64,000 nt of DNA from an uncultured Ruminococcus sp. (lineage in GTDB: Bacteria; Bacillota; Clostridia; Oscillospirales; Ruminococcaceae). Under the pieces are notes generated by a model. It made no database searches. It saw only the letters and a list, made by a program, of their open reading frames with translations, and had not been told where the DNA came from. The stretch is from positions 310,001 to 374,000 of the forward strand of contig NZ_CAMYUE010000001.1 of NCBI RefSeq assembly GCF_947301925.1, given 5' to 3'. Below are positions 1 through 8,944 of this stretch, one piece after another (the first letter of the stretch is position 1; each line of letters begins with the position of its first letter). Position numbers and translations under genes: made by a program.

Positions 1-2764
1 CCTCCTCAGCGAAGGCGATATCCATAGTTTCCGCCGATTTCACAAGCTTAAAGGAGATACTGTGCAGATCAAGTCCGTTCTGAGCAAAATACAGCCTTAT
101 GGACGAGAATTTCGAGAACAGCGGCATTTCGCTGCTGAATGACACAGGCTTGCCGTCCGTACCGTTCCATGTAAATGTACCGCTTGCAGTTCCCATTGAG
201 AAAATGGTGATCGGTATCTGAGCCAGCGAGCTCTGAGTCGAGGAAGCTGTTATAGTTACATTATATAATCCGGGATTATTGATGACGAGGGCAAATGAAT
301 AATTCCTGCCCTTTTCGCTTTTTACACCCGACAGATCAAGTGTGAACTCCTTGTCAACGTCGTAGAATACAACGGGTTCATCGTCAATTCCGTCACCGTC
401 GGGGCGGTTTATGATCTCTACTGTATCCTCACAGCCTGTAATGCGCTTCATGGCGTGAGTGTCAAGGAGCATACCGAGCACATTTGCTGCATTTCTCTGG
501 AGCTCACCTCTTGTGAGCTGCCCGGAGCTGAGTGCAGCAGTTATCTTCTCATCAACACAGGAACTGTCCGCACAGACCATATATACGTCATTCTGCGCCA
601 TTGCCATAGGAACATAGCTGCTTCTTTCGGGAGCTTCCCCGCGGAAATTGACATTTGCCCACCAGTCCGTCATGGTGAATCCGTCAAATCCCCATTCATT
701 TCGTAGAATAACGGTATTAAGGTCATAGCTGCCTGCTGTCCAGAGCCCGTTGACGGAACCGTAGGTGGTCATTACAGTCTTTGCATTGCCTTCCTTCACA
801 GCCATCTCAAAGCCTTTAAGGTATATCTCGCGCAGTGCTCTTTCCGAAACTACCGAATCAAGAAAATGGCGGTTAGTCTCCTGATTGTTTGCGCAGAAAT
901 GCTTTATTGTACCTGTAACGCCTGCGCTGTGAAGTCCTTTGAGCTCTGCCGAAGCCATTTTACCTGTAAGGAAAGGATCCTCGGAAAAATACTCAAAGTT
1001 TCTGCCGTTAAGAGGATGACGATGTATATTCATACCCGGACCGAGAAGACAATCTACCTTGTTAGCCACCATTTCAATGCCGACAAGACCGAAAAGCTCC
1101 CGGGCAAGTTCTTTATTGAATGTCGAAGCGATAAGCGTTCCGTTGGGAAGGCTGAAGGCCTTTGTTCCGCAGTCAAGGCGCATTCCCGAGGGGCCGTCGG
1201 AGCAGCAGCCTGCGGGTATGCCGAACCCTACAAGTTCGTCGGATACACCGCCGAACGCAGAAGCAGTACCCGCTGTAACACGGGGGCTGCCCATTCCTTC
1301 GCCTCTGATGATACATGAGAGATCATGGTCTGAGAGCTGAGCAATAAACTCTTCCATTGTATTTTTTCCGTTTTTTACATCAGCCAGCTTTATGCCCTTG
1401 TCGCCTGTGTAAGCTGTCTCTGCGGGGAGTTTCTCGCTCCTGCGTTTTTTCTCGTCAATCCTGTTCAACGGAGCCTTTTCCATGACATAGGTTGTGCCTT
1501 TATCTGATGAAACAGCCTTTATCCTGTCAAATTCCACAACGGGAGCAAGCGCCTGAGAGCACTGTTCGATAATCCTGTCGTTTTCCACCTCATAAGTGCA
1601 TTGTATACTGCAATTCCTTACGCTGTTTCCGACATGAAAGATATATTTTCCTTTTTCAAGCACCCAGCAGTTTCTTCCCTCACTGTCATCATATGAAGCT
1701 ATATCTCTGTGAGAGACCTTTATTTTCAGCGATTGTGACTCATCAGGAGCAAGCTCCTTTGTTTTTTCAAATCCGCAAAGTACTCTCTTTGCCTTACCGA
1801 GTATGCCCTGCGGAGCTTCGCAGTATACCTGAACGACTTCTTTCCCTTTGAATTTGCCTGTATTTGTAACTCTGACACTTATTATAGTTTCATCTTCAGT
1901 ACTTTTTACGCCTTCCAGCTCAATATCAAATGTAGTATATGACAGTCCGAAACCGAAAGGATAACGGACCTTATCCTTTGCAAAAGTTTCAAACCAGCGG
2001 TAACCCACAAAAATATCCTCTGTATACATATCCTGATCTTTATTGCCGAAATACGGATCAGATGGATAATCAGTGACATTATATGCGATAGTATCCGGAA
2101 GTTTGCCCGAGGGGCTGACTTTTCCAGTAAGTACATCGGCAATTCCCGTACCGCCTGTCATTCCGCCCTGCCACACATACAGCAGAGCGTCGGGATAACA
2201 GTCCTCGATCTCGTTCAGATCAATAAGACCTCCCACATTAAGGAGAACGATCACCCGACCGAAGTATTTTCTAACCTTACGGAGCATATCAGCTTCGGTA
2301 TCGGTAAGAAGATAAGAACCGGCCTCCACACGGGCGTCCTGTTCCTCTCCTGCTGTCCTTCCGATTATAACTATAGCTGTTCCGCTTAATGAAGCAGCTT
2401 TTTCAACAACTTCATCACTGACAGGCATTTCCTTCTGCGACCAGGGCTCACCGCCCCAGCCGCTTCCCTGATCAAAGGGATTTTCCTCGTCCCAGCGGCG
2501 GTATATGTCAAGTAGCTCTTCATTTATCTTTACACCTGCATCAATAAGGCCGTCAAGTATTCCTGTGACCTTGGAGACATTAACCATTCCGCCCGAACCT
2601 GTACCGCTTTTATAATAATGAAGTTGTATGCGGCCGAAAACAGAGATCATTTCGTTTTTGTCCAGCGGAAGTGTATTATTGTCGTTTTTCAGCATAACTA
2701 TACCTTCGGATACAGTCTGTGCTGCTTTTTCAAGATATTTATTCCAGTCAAGTATTATTTTCAT
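1..2764 (-). CDS. Glycoside hydrolase family 3 beta-glucosidase, permuted domain order (partial, runs off left edge)
   Basis: Open minus frame not in the ORF track because it runs off the edge; ATG at 2764 after GAGGAGG. Reads MKIILDWNKYLEKAAQTVSEGIVMLKNDNNTLPL..., with GTAIVIIGRTAGEEQD and an FnIII-like VRVTNTGKFKGKEVVQVY before the barrel motifs GPSGMRLDCGT and GFDGFTMTDWW. Confidence 0.9.
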   Translation of the reverse strand, partial: MKIILDWNKYLEKAAQTVSEGIVMLKNDNNTLPLDKNEMISVFGRIQLHYYKSGTGSGGMVNVSKVTGILDGLIDAGVKINEELLDIYRRWDEENPFDQGSGWGGEPWSQKEMPVSDEVVEKAASLSGTAIVIIGRTAGEEQDARVEAGSYLLTDTEADMLRKVRKYFGRVIVLLNVGGLIDLNEIEDCYPDALLYVWQGGMTGGTGIADVLTGKVSPSGKLPDTIAYNVTDYPSDPYFGNKDQDMYTEDIFVGYRWFETFAKDKVRYPFGFGLSYTTFDIELEGVKSTEDETIISVRVTNTGKFKGKEVVQVYCEAPQGILGKAKRVLCGFEKTKELAPDESQSLKIKVSHRDIASYDDSEGRNCWVLEKGKYIFHVGNSVRNCSIQCTYEVENDRIIEQCSQALAPVVEFDRIKAVSSDKGTTYVMEKAPLNRIDEKKRRSEKLPAETAYTGDKGIKLADVKNGKNTMEEFIAQLSDHDLSCIIRGEGMGSPRVTAGTASAFGGVSDELVGFGIPAGCCSDGPSGMRLDCGTKAFSLPNGTLIASTFNKELARELFGLVGIEMVANKVDCLLGPGMNIHRHPLNGRNFEYFSEDPFLTGKMASAELKGLHSAGVTGTIKHFCANNQETNRHFLDSVVSERALREIYLKGFEMAVKEGNAKTVMTTYGSVNGLWTAGSYDLNTVILRNEWGFDGFTMTDWWANVNFRGEAPERSSYVPMAMAQNDVYMVCADSSCVDEKITAALSSGQLTRGELQRNAANVLGMLLDTHAMKRITGCEDTVEIINRPDGDGIDDEPVVFYDVDKEFTLDLSGVKSEKGRNYSFALVINNPGLYNVTITASSTQSSLAQIPITIFSMGTASGTFTWNGTDGKPVSFSSEMPLFSKFSSIRLYFAQNGLDLHSISFKLVKSAETMDIAFAEE

Positions 2765-2861
2765 ATCATATTCCTCCTCTACAGGGTATTATGAATATAT
2801 TATATCAAATCGCCTCCGTTATTGCAAGTGTTTTGTGTAAATTAACAGAAAAATAAAAAAC

Positions 2862-2881
2862 GGCGGAGCATAAGCTCCGCC
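2862..2881. terminator. Rho-independent terminator (GGCGGAGC-ATAA-GCTCCGCC)
   Basis: Perfect 8-bp GC-rich stem followed by a T-run on the minus strand, just after the rubrerythrin stop. Confidence 0.8.
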
Positions 2882-2896
2882 ATTTAATATGTATCA

Positions 2897-3448
2897 TTAA
2901 CCAAAATATCTCTTGAGAAGTCCCTCAAATGCCTTGCCGTGACGAGCCTCATCTTTTGCCATTTCATGAACTGTATCATGGATAGCGTCAAGGTTGAGCT
3001 CCTTGGCTCTCTTTGCAAGCTTGAGCTTGCCCTCTGTAGCACCGTGCTCGGCAGCAACTCTCTTTTCAAGGTTCTCCTTTGTGGAAGAAGAAAGAACCTC
3101 ACCGAGAAGCTCTGCAAACTTGGCAGCGTGCTCAGCCTCCTCAAAAGCAGCCTTTTCCCAGTAAGCACCTATTTCCGCATAGCCTTCACGATAAGCAACT
3201 CTTGCCATTGCAAGGTACATACCGACCTCTGTACATTCGCCGCTGAAATTAGCTCTGAGTCCGTCCAGAATCTCCTGATCCGTTACAGCCTTTGCAACTC
3301 CGAGCTCGTGCTCGCAGGCAAAAACAAGCTTCTCGCCTGCTTCCTTTTCGATAAACTTAGATCCGGGAACTCCGCACTGAGGGCACTTCTCAGGCGGTGC
3401 ATCTCCTTCGTGAACATATCCGCATACGGGACATACATACTTTTTCAT
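2897..3448 (-). CDS. Reverse rubrerythrin (N-terminal rubredoxin-like domain plus ferritin-like diiron domain)
   Basis: [32 protein letters not shown] then ferritin-like [10 protein letters not shown]...[13 protein letters not shown]; start trimmed from the track ORF. Confidence 0.92.
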   Translation of the reverse strand: MKKYVCPVCGYVHEGDAPPEKCPQCGVPGSKFIEKEAGEKLVFACEHELGVAKAVTDQEILDGLRANFSGECTEVGMYLAMARVAYREGYAEIGAYWEKAAFEEAEHAAKFAELLGEVLSSSTKENLEKRVAAEHGATEGKLKLAKRAKELNLDAIHDTVHEMAKDEARHGKAFEGLLKRYFG

Positions 3449-3518
3449 GATTGAATACCTCCGTTTTTTGATAATATCTGAGTCCGTACAGTCAGAAATA
3501 TCCTCCTGCATCAGACTG

Positions 3519-3785
3519 TCATACTGAATGCTTTACTCTATCGTGTTCCTCAGCTCGTTTTCCGTTGTTGAAACGATCAAGTGTACCGACAAGATAGCCT
3601 GTGATCCTTCTGATCCTGTCAAAAGGGATATCCTTTGCAAAATCATACTGGAGATCAACGTAGTCTCCGTCAGTCTTAACAGTCATACCGATGATCTCAC
3701 GGTCGCTGTATTTTTGTCTGCCGTAGTCGATGTATGCGTCGATCTCATTCTGAGAAAGCTGCTCGCCAATTACATTTACTTTCAT
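3519..3785 (-). CDS. Small protein resembling the C-terminal glycyl-radical tail of anaerobic ribonucleoside-triphosphate reductase (NrdD)
   Basis: 88 aa; ...[32 protein letters not shown] resembles the E. coli NrdD C-terminus RRVCGYLGSPDARPFNAGKQEEVKRRVKH. Start ATG at 3785 with GGAGG upstream. Confidence 0.75.
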   Translation of the reverse strand: MKVNVIGEQLSQNEIDAYIDYGRQKYSDREIIGMTVKTDGDYVDLQYDFAKDIPFDRIRRITGYLVGTLDRFNNGKRAEEHDRVKHSV

Positions 3786-3812
3786 GATGATTGACCTCCA
3801 ATTAGAATAGTA

Positions 3813-3841
3813 TTGACTTTTGTCTGAATATATTGTATCAT
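3813..3841 (+). promoter_or_regulatory. Sigma-A type promoter TTGACT-N17-TATCAT for the Crp/Fnr gene
   Basis: TTGACT 3813-3818, 17-bp spacer, TATCAT 3836-3841. Confidence 0.65.
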
Positions 3842-3858
3842 AAAGAATGTGAAAAATC

Positions 3859-3874
3859 TGTTGCATATGCAACA
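3859..3874. promoter_or_regulatory. Perfect 16-bp palindrome TGTTGCATATGCAACA, candidate Crp/Fnr operator
   Basis: Self-complementary over all 16 bp, between divergent genes and just upstream of the regulator RBS. Confidence 0.6.
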
Positions 3875-3889
3875 CAGGAGGAGTTTTTT

Positions 3890-4558
3890 ATGTTACCCGA
3901 GAATAACATATTGTTCAAAGGCATAGATGAAAGCGACTGCCGTCGCATGATAAGCTGCTTTAATGCGGATATAAAGAAGTTCAAGTCAGGCAGCAGGATA
4001 ATGGACTACTCCGATAATCCCGATAAGCTCGGCATTGTTCTCTGCGGTACGGCGGTTATGGTAAGATATGATATAAACGGAGTGCGTTCTATAATGGAAT
4101 CTCTGGAGGAGCAGAGTGTTTTCGGCGTTTACTTCACATTTACTGCCTCACAGAGAAGCGGTATTGAGATCATGGCAGAGACAGACTGCGAGATCATGTT
4201 TGTAAGACGCTCCGAAATAACCAAAAGATGTGAAAATGCTTGTCAGTGCCACTCAAAAGTCGTTGAAAACTTACTTGAACTTATGTCTGAAAAAGCAATT
4301 TCGCTCAATGAAAGGATAGAGGTCCTCAGCCAGCGTTCCATAGAGGAAAAGCTTATAAGCTGCCTGCGTATAATAGAGGAAAAGACTCCCGACGGAAAAT
4401 CTCCTCAGATACCGTTTTCAACTACAGCGCTGTCCGATTACCTCTGCGTCAACCGAAGTGCTTTACAGCGAGAGATAACCAGACTGAAAAAATCAGGAAT
4501 CCTCACTATTTCAAAAAGGAAATTCAAGCTTATAAGATATCATGACGCCGATAATTGA
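3890..4558 (+). CDS. Crp/Fnr family transcriptional regulator
   Basis: cNMP-binding-like fold plus C-terminal HTH (FSTTALSDYLCVNRSALQREITRLKKSGIL); ATG 3890 after AGGAGGAG. Confidence 0.88.
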   Translation: MLPENNILFKGIDESDCRRMISCFNADIKKFKSGSRIMDYSDNPDKLGIVLCGTAVMVRYDINGVRSIMESLEEQSVFGVYFTFTASQRSGIEIMAETDCEIMFVRRSEITKRCENACQCHSKVVENLLELMSEKAISLNERIEVLSQRSIEEKLISCLRIIEEKTPDGKSPQIPFSTTALSDYLCVNRSALQREITRLKKSGILTISKRKFKLIRYHDADN

Positions 4559-4619
4559 CACATCAGCTCAGATGTGATATAATGAAGTTTGTATTTTAAC
4601 TGAAAGGAACATAATACAT

Positions 4620-5483
4620 ATGATCTGGGAGATAATCAAAACAATAATACTCGGAATAGTTGAAGGTATAACCGAGTGGCTTCCCATTAGCAGCACAGGA
4701 CATCTTATTCTTGTAGGAGAGTTCCTTGATCTCGATAAATCCGACGAATTCAAGGAAATGTTCGATGTTGTGATTCAGCTCGGCGCAATTCTTGCGGTAG
4801 TCGTTATATTCTGGAAGAAGCTGTGGCCCTTCGGCAAAAAGAACAATGCTCATCCGCTGAACAAATCGCCTTTTGGACAGATGATAAAGAAGGATATATT
4901 CATCATGTGGTTCAAGGTCCTTGTTGCCTGTCTTCCCGCAGCAGTCATAGGCCTTATTCTTGATGACTGGATAGACGAACATCTCTACAACCCGTGGACT
5001 GTTGCAATTGCACTTATAGTATTCGGTATGGCATTTATTATCGTTGAAAACTGGAACAAGGGCAAAAAGCCCAAGATCAACACCATTGCGGAGCTCACGT
5101 TCAATACGGCTTTCATTATCGGTGTATTCCAGCTTATCGCAGCTATATTCCCGGGCACCTCACGTTCAGGCGCAACAATAGTAGGCGCTCTTATTATAGG
5201 AGTATCAAGGACTGTTGCTGCTGAATTCACATTCTATCTTGCTGTCCCCGTTATGTTCGGTGCAAGTCTGCTGAAGCTGGTAAAGTTCGGCTTTGACTTC
5301 ACAGGCAGCGAGCTTGCAGTTCTGCTGACAGGCATGGTTGTTGCCTTCCTTGTATCGATCTTTGTTATAAAATTTCTTATGGATTACATCAAAAAGCATG
5401 ATTTCAAGGTGTTCGGCTGGTACAGGATAGTGCTTGGCGTTCTTGTACTTATATACTTTGGCGTAAAAGCAGCAATAAAATAG
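4620..5483 (+). CDS. uppP: Undecaprenyl-diphosphatase UppP/BacA
   Basis: [20 protein letters not shown] and [10 protein letters not shown] motifs. Confidence 0.96.
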   Translation: MIWEIIKTIILGIVEGITEWLPISSTGHLILVGEFLDLDKSDEFKEMFDVVIQLGAILAVVVIFWKKLWPFGKKNNAHPLNKSPFGQMIKKDIFIMWFKVLVACLPAAVIGLILDDWIDEHLYNPWTVAIALIVFGMAFIIVENWNKGKKPKINTIAELTFNTAFIIGVFQLIAAIFPGTSRSGATIVGALIIGVSRTVAAEFTFYLAVPVMFGASLLKLVKFGFDFTGSELAVLLTGMVVAFLVSIFVIKFLMDYIKKHDFKVFGWYRIVLGVLVLIYFGVKAAIK

Positions 5484-5484
5484 C

Positions 5485-5512
5485 AAAAAGCAGCTCTATG
5501 AGCTGCTTTTTT
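5485..5512 (+). terminator. Rho-independent terminator after uppP
   Basis: AAAAAGCAGCTC-TAT-GAGCTGCTTTTTT. Confidence 0.85.
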
Positions 5513-5519
5513 ATTATTA

Positions 5520-5753
5520 TTATTCAAACGAATCAAGATCTATGCCCGCAAGAAGCTCCTTGAGCTCGGCAAGCTCATCGGCAGAAAGGGTCACGCCCTT
5601 TCCCATTCTCGAATGATCGGGCGACCATTCTCTTATATCATACTTAGGCTCGTGCTCGTTCCAGCTTACCATGTTGAGCTCCTTGGTCCAGCCCTTTGCG
5701 TTTTCTGAGAGCACTCCTATTTTTTCGGTAATTTCATATTTTAATTCTGCCAT
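5520..5753 (-). CDS. YdbC/PC4-family ssDNA-binding protein
   Basis: 77 aa: IGVLSENAKGWTKELNMVSWNEHEPKYDIREWSPDHSRMGKGVTLS, typical bacterial PC4-like signature. Confidence 0.85.
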   Translation of the reverse strand: MAELKYEITEKIGVLSENAKGWTKELNMVSWNEHEPKYDIREWSPDHSRMGKGVTLSADELAELKELLAGIDLDSFE

Positions 5754-5892
5754 TTCCCATAGCTCCTTTCAAAAAATCGGCTTATCAGCCATTACAAGTC
5801 ATTATTATAACATATTATTTTAAAAAAAGCAAGCAGAAACAGGAAAAATACATCATCCGCATACAAAATCCCCCCCGCACCTGCTCCGTATA

Positions 5893-6195
5893 TCATATTG
5901 ATACGCTGAGATAACCGAGAGCTCTGCTGTAAAGCTGCCTCGGACAGCTCCTGTTGTTTATCAGCGATTCCGCAAAAGCCACCGCTTCTTCGATATTTGT
6001 TGAAAAATCAGCAATACATTCTCTTTGGCCGCTTTTATGGTCATATACCTCAATTCCGTATGTAATGACCTCATCTCCGAAAAGCGTCATTCTGCTGCTC
6101 AGAACCCTGTATGCCACCTTGTTGTCGCCGAATATTTCCATATACAGCGTTCTGTCAAGCACCTCCCGCTTGTTTCTTTTAACGATCCCGAACAT
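5893..6195 (-). CDS. Conserved hypothetical protein (possibly DUF6514-like)
   Basis: 100-aa ORF with upstream GGAG; YGIEVYDHKSGQRECIADFSTNIEEAVAFAESL. Confidence 0.55.
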   Translation of the reverse strand: MFGIVKRNKREVLDRTLYMEIFGDNKVAYRVLSSRMTLFGDEVITYGIEVYDHKSGQRECIADFSTNIEEAVAFAESLINNRSCPRQLYSRALGYLSVSI

Positions 6196-6303
6196 TTTAT
6201 TTCTCCTTTCAGCTTTTGTATTACATATATTATATCACTGCGCAGCAGCCGTGTGAACGGGGATTTTTTTGTAAAAACAAAGAATTTGAGTAATAATATG
6301 ACG

Positions 6304-6332
6304 AAAAAGCTCACCTGTAAAGGTGAGCTTTT
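6304..6332. terminator. Rho-independent terminator
   Basis: AAAAAGCTCACCTGTAAAGGTGAGCTTTT just 3' of the minus-strand synthetase gene. Confidence 0.85.
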
Positions 6333-6333
6333 C

Positions 6334-7026
6334 TTATTCGATATCATTTATCTGCATATAAATCCTCTGCATTCGCATATCCGTCTCGGCAATGCGTTCG
6401 GCACACTCACGAAGCTCCTCCGATATGTCGGGACTGAGCTCTGCAGATGTTTTGTATCTGAGCTGATGTTCAAGACTTGCCCAGAAATCCATTGCTATAG
6501 TTCTTATCTGTATCTCAACGGGAGCGTATTCCTTGTGAGTAGAAAGATATACAGGCACATTCAGTATCATATGATAGCTTCTGTATCCGCTCGGCTTGGG
6601 AGACTTTATATAGTCCTTGCGTTTGATGACAGTAAAATCATCGCGCCTGCTGAGCATTTCCGCAATTGCGTATATGTCGCTTATATAGTAGCAGGTCACT
6701 CGTATCCCCGCAAGATCAAGCAGGTTTTTCCTTGCAGCCTCCGTCGAAAGAGGCAGCCCCTTTTTCTGGAGCTTTCCGATTATGGACTGTGGGGATTTCA
6801 GTCTGCTTTCAATGTTGTGTATGGGATTTCGCTGAAACTTCACACTGAATTCGTTATCGAGTATGTTCAGGTATGTCTTCACGACCTCTATGGCCGAGTC
6901 ATATAAATGCGACAGCTGAAGAAAATCATAAAAAACATGAGAGAACGTTTCCTTGACCGACTCGTTGTTGTCTGCCAGTGCAGGCAGATTGTCGAATGCT
7001 TCCATGTAAAATTCCTTTTCGTCCAT
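6334..7026 (-). CDS. Small alarmone synthetase / GTP pyrophosphokinase family (RelA/SpoT domain)
   Basis: RLKSPQSIIGKLQKKGLPLS...DLAGIRVTCYYISDIY...KPSGYRSYHMIL...PVEIQIRTIAMDFWASLEHQLRYK. Confidence 0.93.
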   Translation of the reverse strand: MDEKEFYMEAFDNLPALADNNESVKETFSHVFYDFLQLSHLYDSAIEVVKTYLNILDNEFSVKFQRNPIHNIESRLKSPQSIIGKLQKKGLPLSTEAARKNLLDLAGIRVTCYYISDIYAIAEMLSRRDDFTVIKRKDYIKSPKPSGYRSYHMILNVPVYLSTHKEYAPVEIQIRTIAMDFWASLEHQLRYKTSAELSPDISEELRECAERIAETDMRMQRIYMQINDIE

Positions 7027-7061
7027 ATATGTATCCTTCCTTTCTGTATTATTGGCGGCGA

Positions 7062-8927
7062 TCAATCCTCGCCTTCCGTATAATCAAAGCGTTCCGTATC
7101 ATTTCCCGCCTTGCTGAACTGGGTCTTGTAAAGCTCCGAATAAACACCGCCCTTATTGACAAGTTCACTGTGCGTTCCTCTTTCCGAAATAACGCCGTCC
7201 TTGATGACAAGTATCTCATCTGCGGCAAGGATGGTCGAAAGACGGTGAGCTATAAGAATACTTGTACGGGAAGAGATAAGCGGCTCGATGGCGTCCTGTA
7301 TCTTCTGCTCGGATATGGAGTCAAGGGCAGATGTTGCCTCGTCAAATATCATGAGGGCAGGGTCCTTCAGCAGTACCCTTGCTATGGAGATACGCTGTTT
7401 TTCGCCGCCGGAAAGCTTCAGACCTCTGTTTCCTACAACTGTGTCAAGGCCTGTTTCCTGCTTTTCAATAAATTCGTAGATATTAGCCTGTTTGCAGGCC
7501 TCGATAAGCTCCTGCTCCGTCGCGTCAGGCTTTGCATATAGTAGGTTTTCACGTATAGTACCGTTAAACAGATATGTTTCCTGACTGACTATACCGATAT
7601 GCTTTCTGAGATACTCAAGATCCAGCTTTCTTACGTCCGTACCGTCAAAAAGCACACTTCCAGCAGTCACATCGTATAGTCTTGGGATAAGATTTACAAG
7701 GGTACTCTTACCTGAGCCGGATGGTCCTACGACCGCAATACATTTGCCGCTGTCAAGCTTGAAGTTGATATCGCTGAGTATCTGGCGCTCCTTATCGTAA
7801 TAGAAGCCTACGTTCCTGAACTCTACCTCGCCTTCGGGAGCTTTCGCGGGCGTTATGGCATCGGGTGCGTTCTCGATCTCAACGGGCATATCATAATACT
7901 CGAATATTCTTGTGAACATGGCCATTGAGCGTATCCAGTCCACCTGTATATTCAGAAGCTGGTTCACGGGGCCGTACATCCTGCCGAGAAGTGCAACGAG
8001 CACGGTTATATCACCGACTGTCAGGCTTGAATCGTACTTCATCATAAGAATACCGCCTGCAAGGTAAATAAGCATGGGGCCTATGCTGGAAAAAGTCGTC
8101 AGAGCGACTCTGAACCAACGTCCTGCCATACCCTCACGGATATTCAGCTTTATCATCTTATGATTGACCTTTTCGTACTTTTCGTACTCGGTCTGTTCCA
8201 TGCCGAAAAGCTTAACAAGGAGCTGTCCGCTCACGGACATGGTCTCGTTGAGTATGCCGTTTATCTCGTCGCTGCAGGCCTGAGACTCCTTTGTGATCGA
8301 CCAGCGGGTCTTTCCGGCGCTTCTTGTTGGTATGGCGAAAAGCGGCACAACAAGCACGCCAACGATAGCAAGTATCCAGTTCTGACGGAACATTACTATC
8401 ATTGCAACAATAAGGGTTATCGAGTTTGACAGTATGCTTGTAAGAGTATTGGTGATTATCTGCTGGACTCCCGAGATATCGCTGGTCATTCGGGTTATGA
8501 TATCGCCCTGATTGTTTGAAGTGAAGAACCTCTGGGACATTTTCTGAAGATGCAGGTACATTTTATTGCGCATATCATATGTGATATGCTGAGCTATCCA
8601 TGTATTCATGTAGCTCTCGAGCACACCGATAAGATTTGCTCCGAGAGTCACGGCAAGGGACAGAACTATGAAAAATATCAGTTTTTTAAGGCTTCTGCCG
8701 ATAAGGCCTTCGTCTATGATCTTTCCGGTCAGAACCGACGGAAGAAGTGAGAGTGTGGAAGAAATTATAATGGCGATAAGCACCACGATCATCTGCTTCC
8801 AGTACGGTTTCAGATAGGAAAAAATCCTTTTCAGAAGGGCTTTGGTCACCTTAGGGCGGTTCTTTTTCTCCTCATCGGTAAGATAGCCCATTCCTCTCGG
8901 TCCACCTACAGGCGGCATAGAGATCAT
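7062..8927 (-). CDS. ABC transporter, fused permease and ATP-binding protein
   Basis: TM domain followed by Walker A GPSGSGKSTL, LSGGEKQRISIARVLLKDP, Walker B LMIFDEATSALD. Confidence 0.95.
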   Translation of the reverse strand: MISMPPVGGPRGMGYLTDEEKKNRPKVTKALLKRIFSYLKPYWKQMIVVLIAIIISSTLSLLPSVLTGKIIDEGLIGRSLKKLIFFIVLSLAVTLGANLIGVLESYMNTWIAQHITYDMRNKMYLHLQKMSQRFFTSNNQGDIITRMTSDISGVQQIITNTLTSILSNSITLIVAMIVMFRQNWILAIVGVLVVPLFAIPTRSAGKTRWSITKESQACSDEINGILNETMSVSGQLLVKLFGMEQTEYEKYEKVNHKMIKLNIREGMAGRWFRVALTTFSSIGPMLIYLAGGILMMKYDSSLTVGDITVLVALLGRMYGPVNQLLNIQVDWIRSMAMFTRIFEYYDMPVEIENAPDAITPAKAPEGEVEFRNVGFYYDKERQILSDINFKLDSGKCIAVVGPSGSGKSTLVNLIPRLYDVTAGSVLFDGTDVRKLDLEYLRKHIGIVSQETYLFNGTIRENLLYAKPDATEQELIEACKQANIYEFIEKQETGLDTVVGNRGLKLSGGEKQRISIARVLLKDPALMIFDEATSALDSISEQKIQDAIEPLISSRTSILIAHRLSTILAADEILVIKDGVISERGTHSELVNKGGVYSELYKTQFSKAGNDTERFDYTEGED

Positions 8928-8944
8928 CTCCTTAATAAAGATTA

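Noticed and set aside
455-1340. Plus-strand ORFs (83, 150 and 93 aa) at the left edge
   Set aside because: They overlap the minus-strand GH3 gene, which is continuous and motif-rich but missing from the track because it runs off the window.
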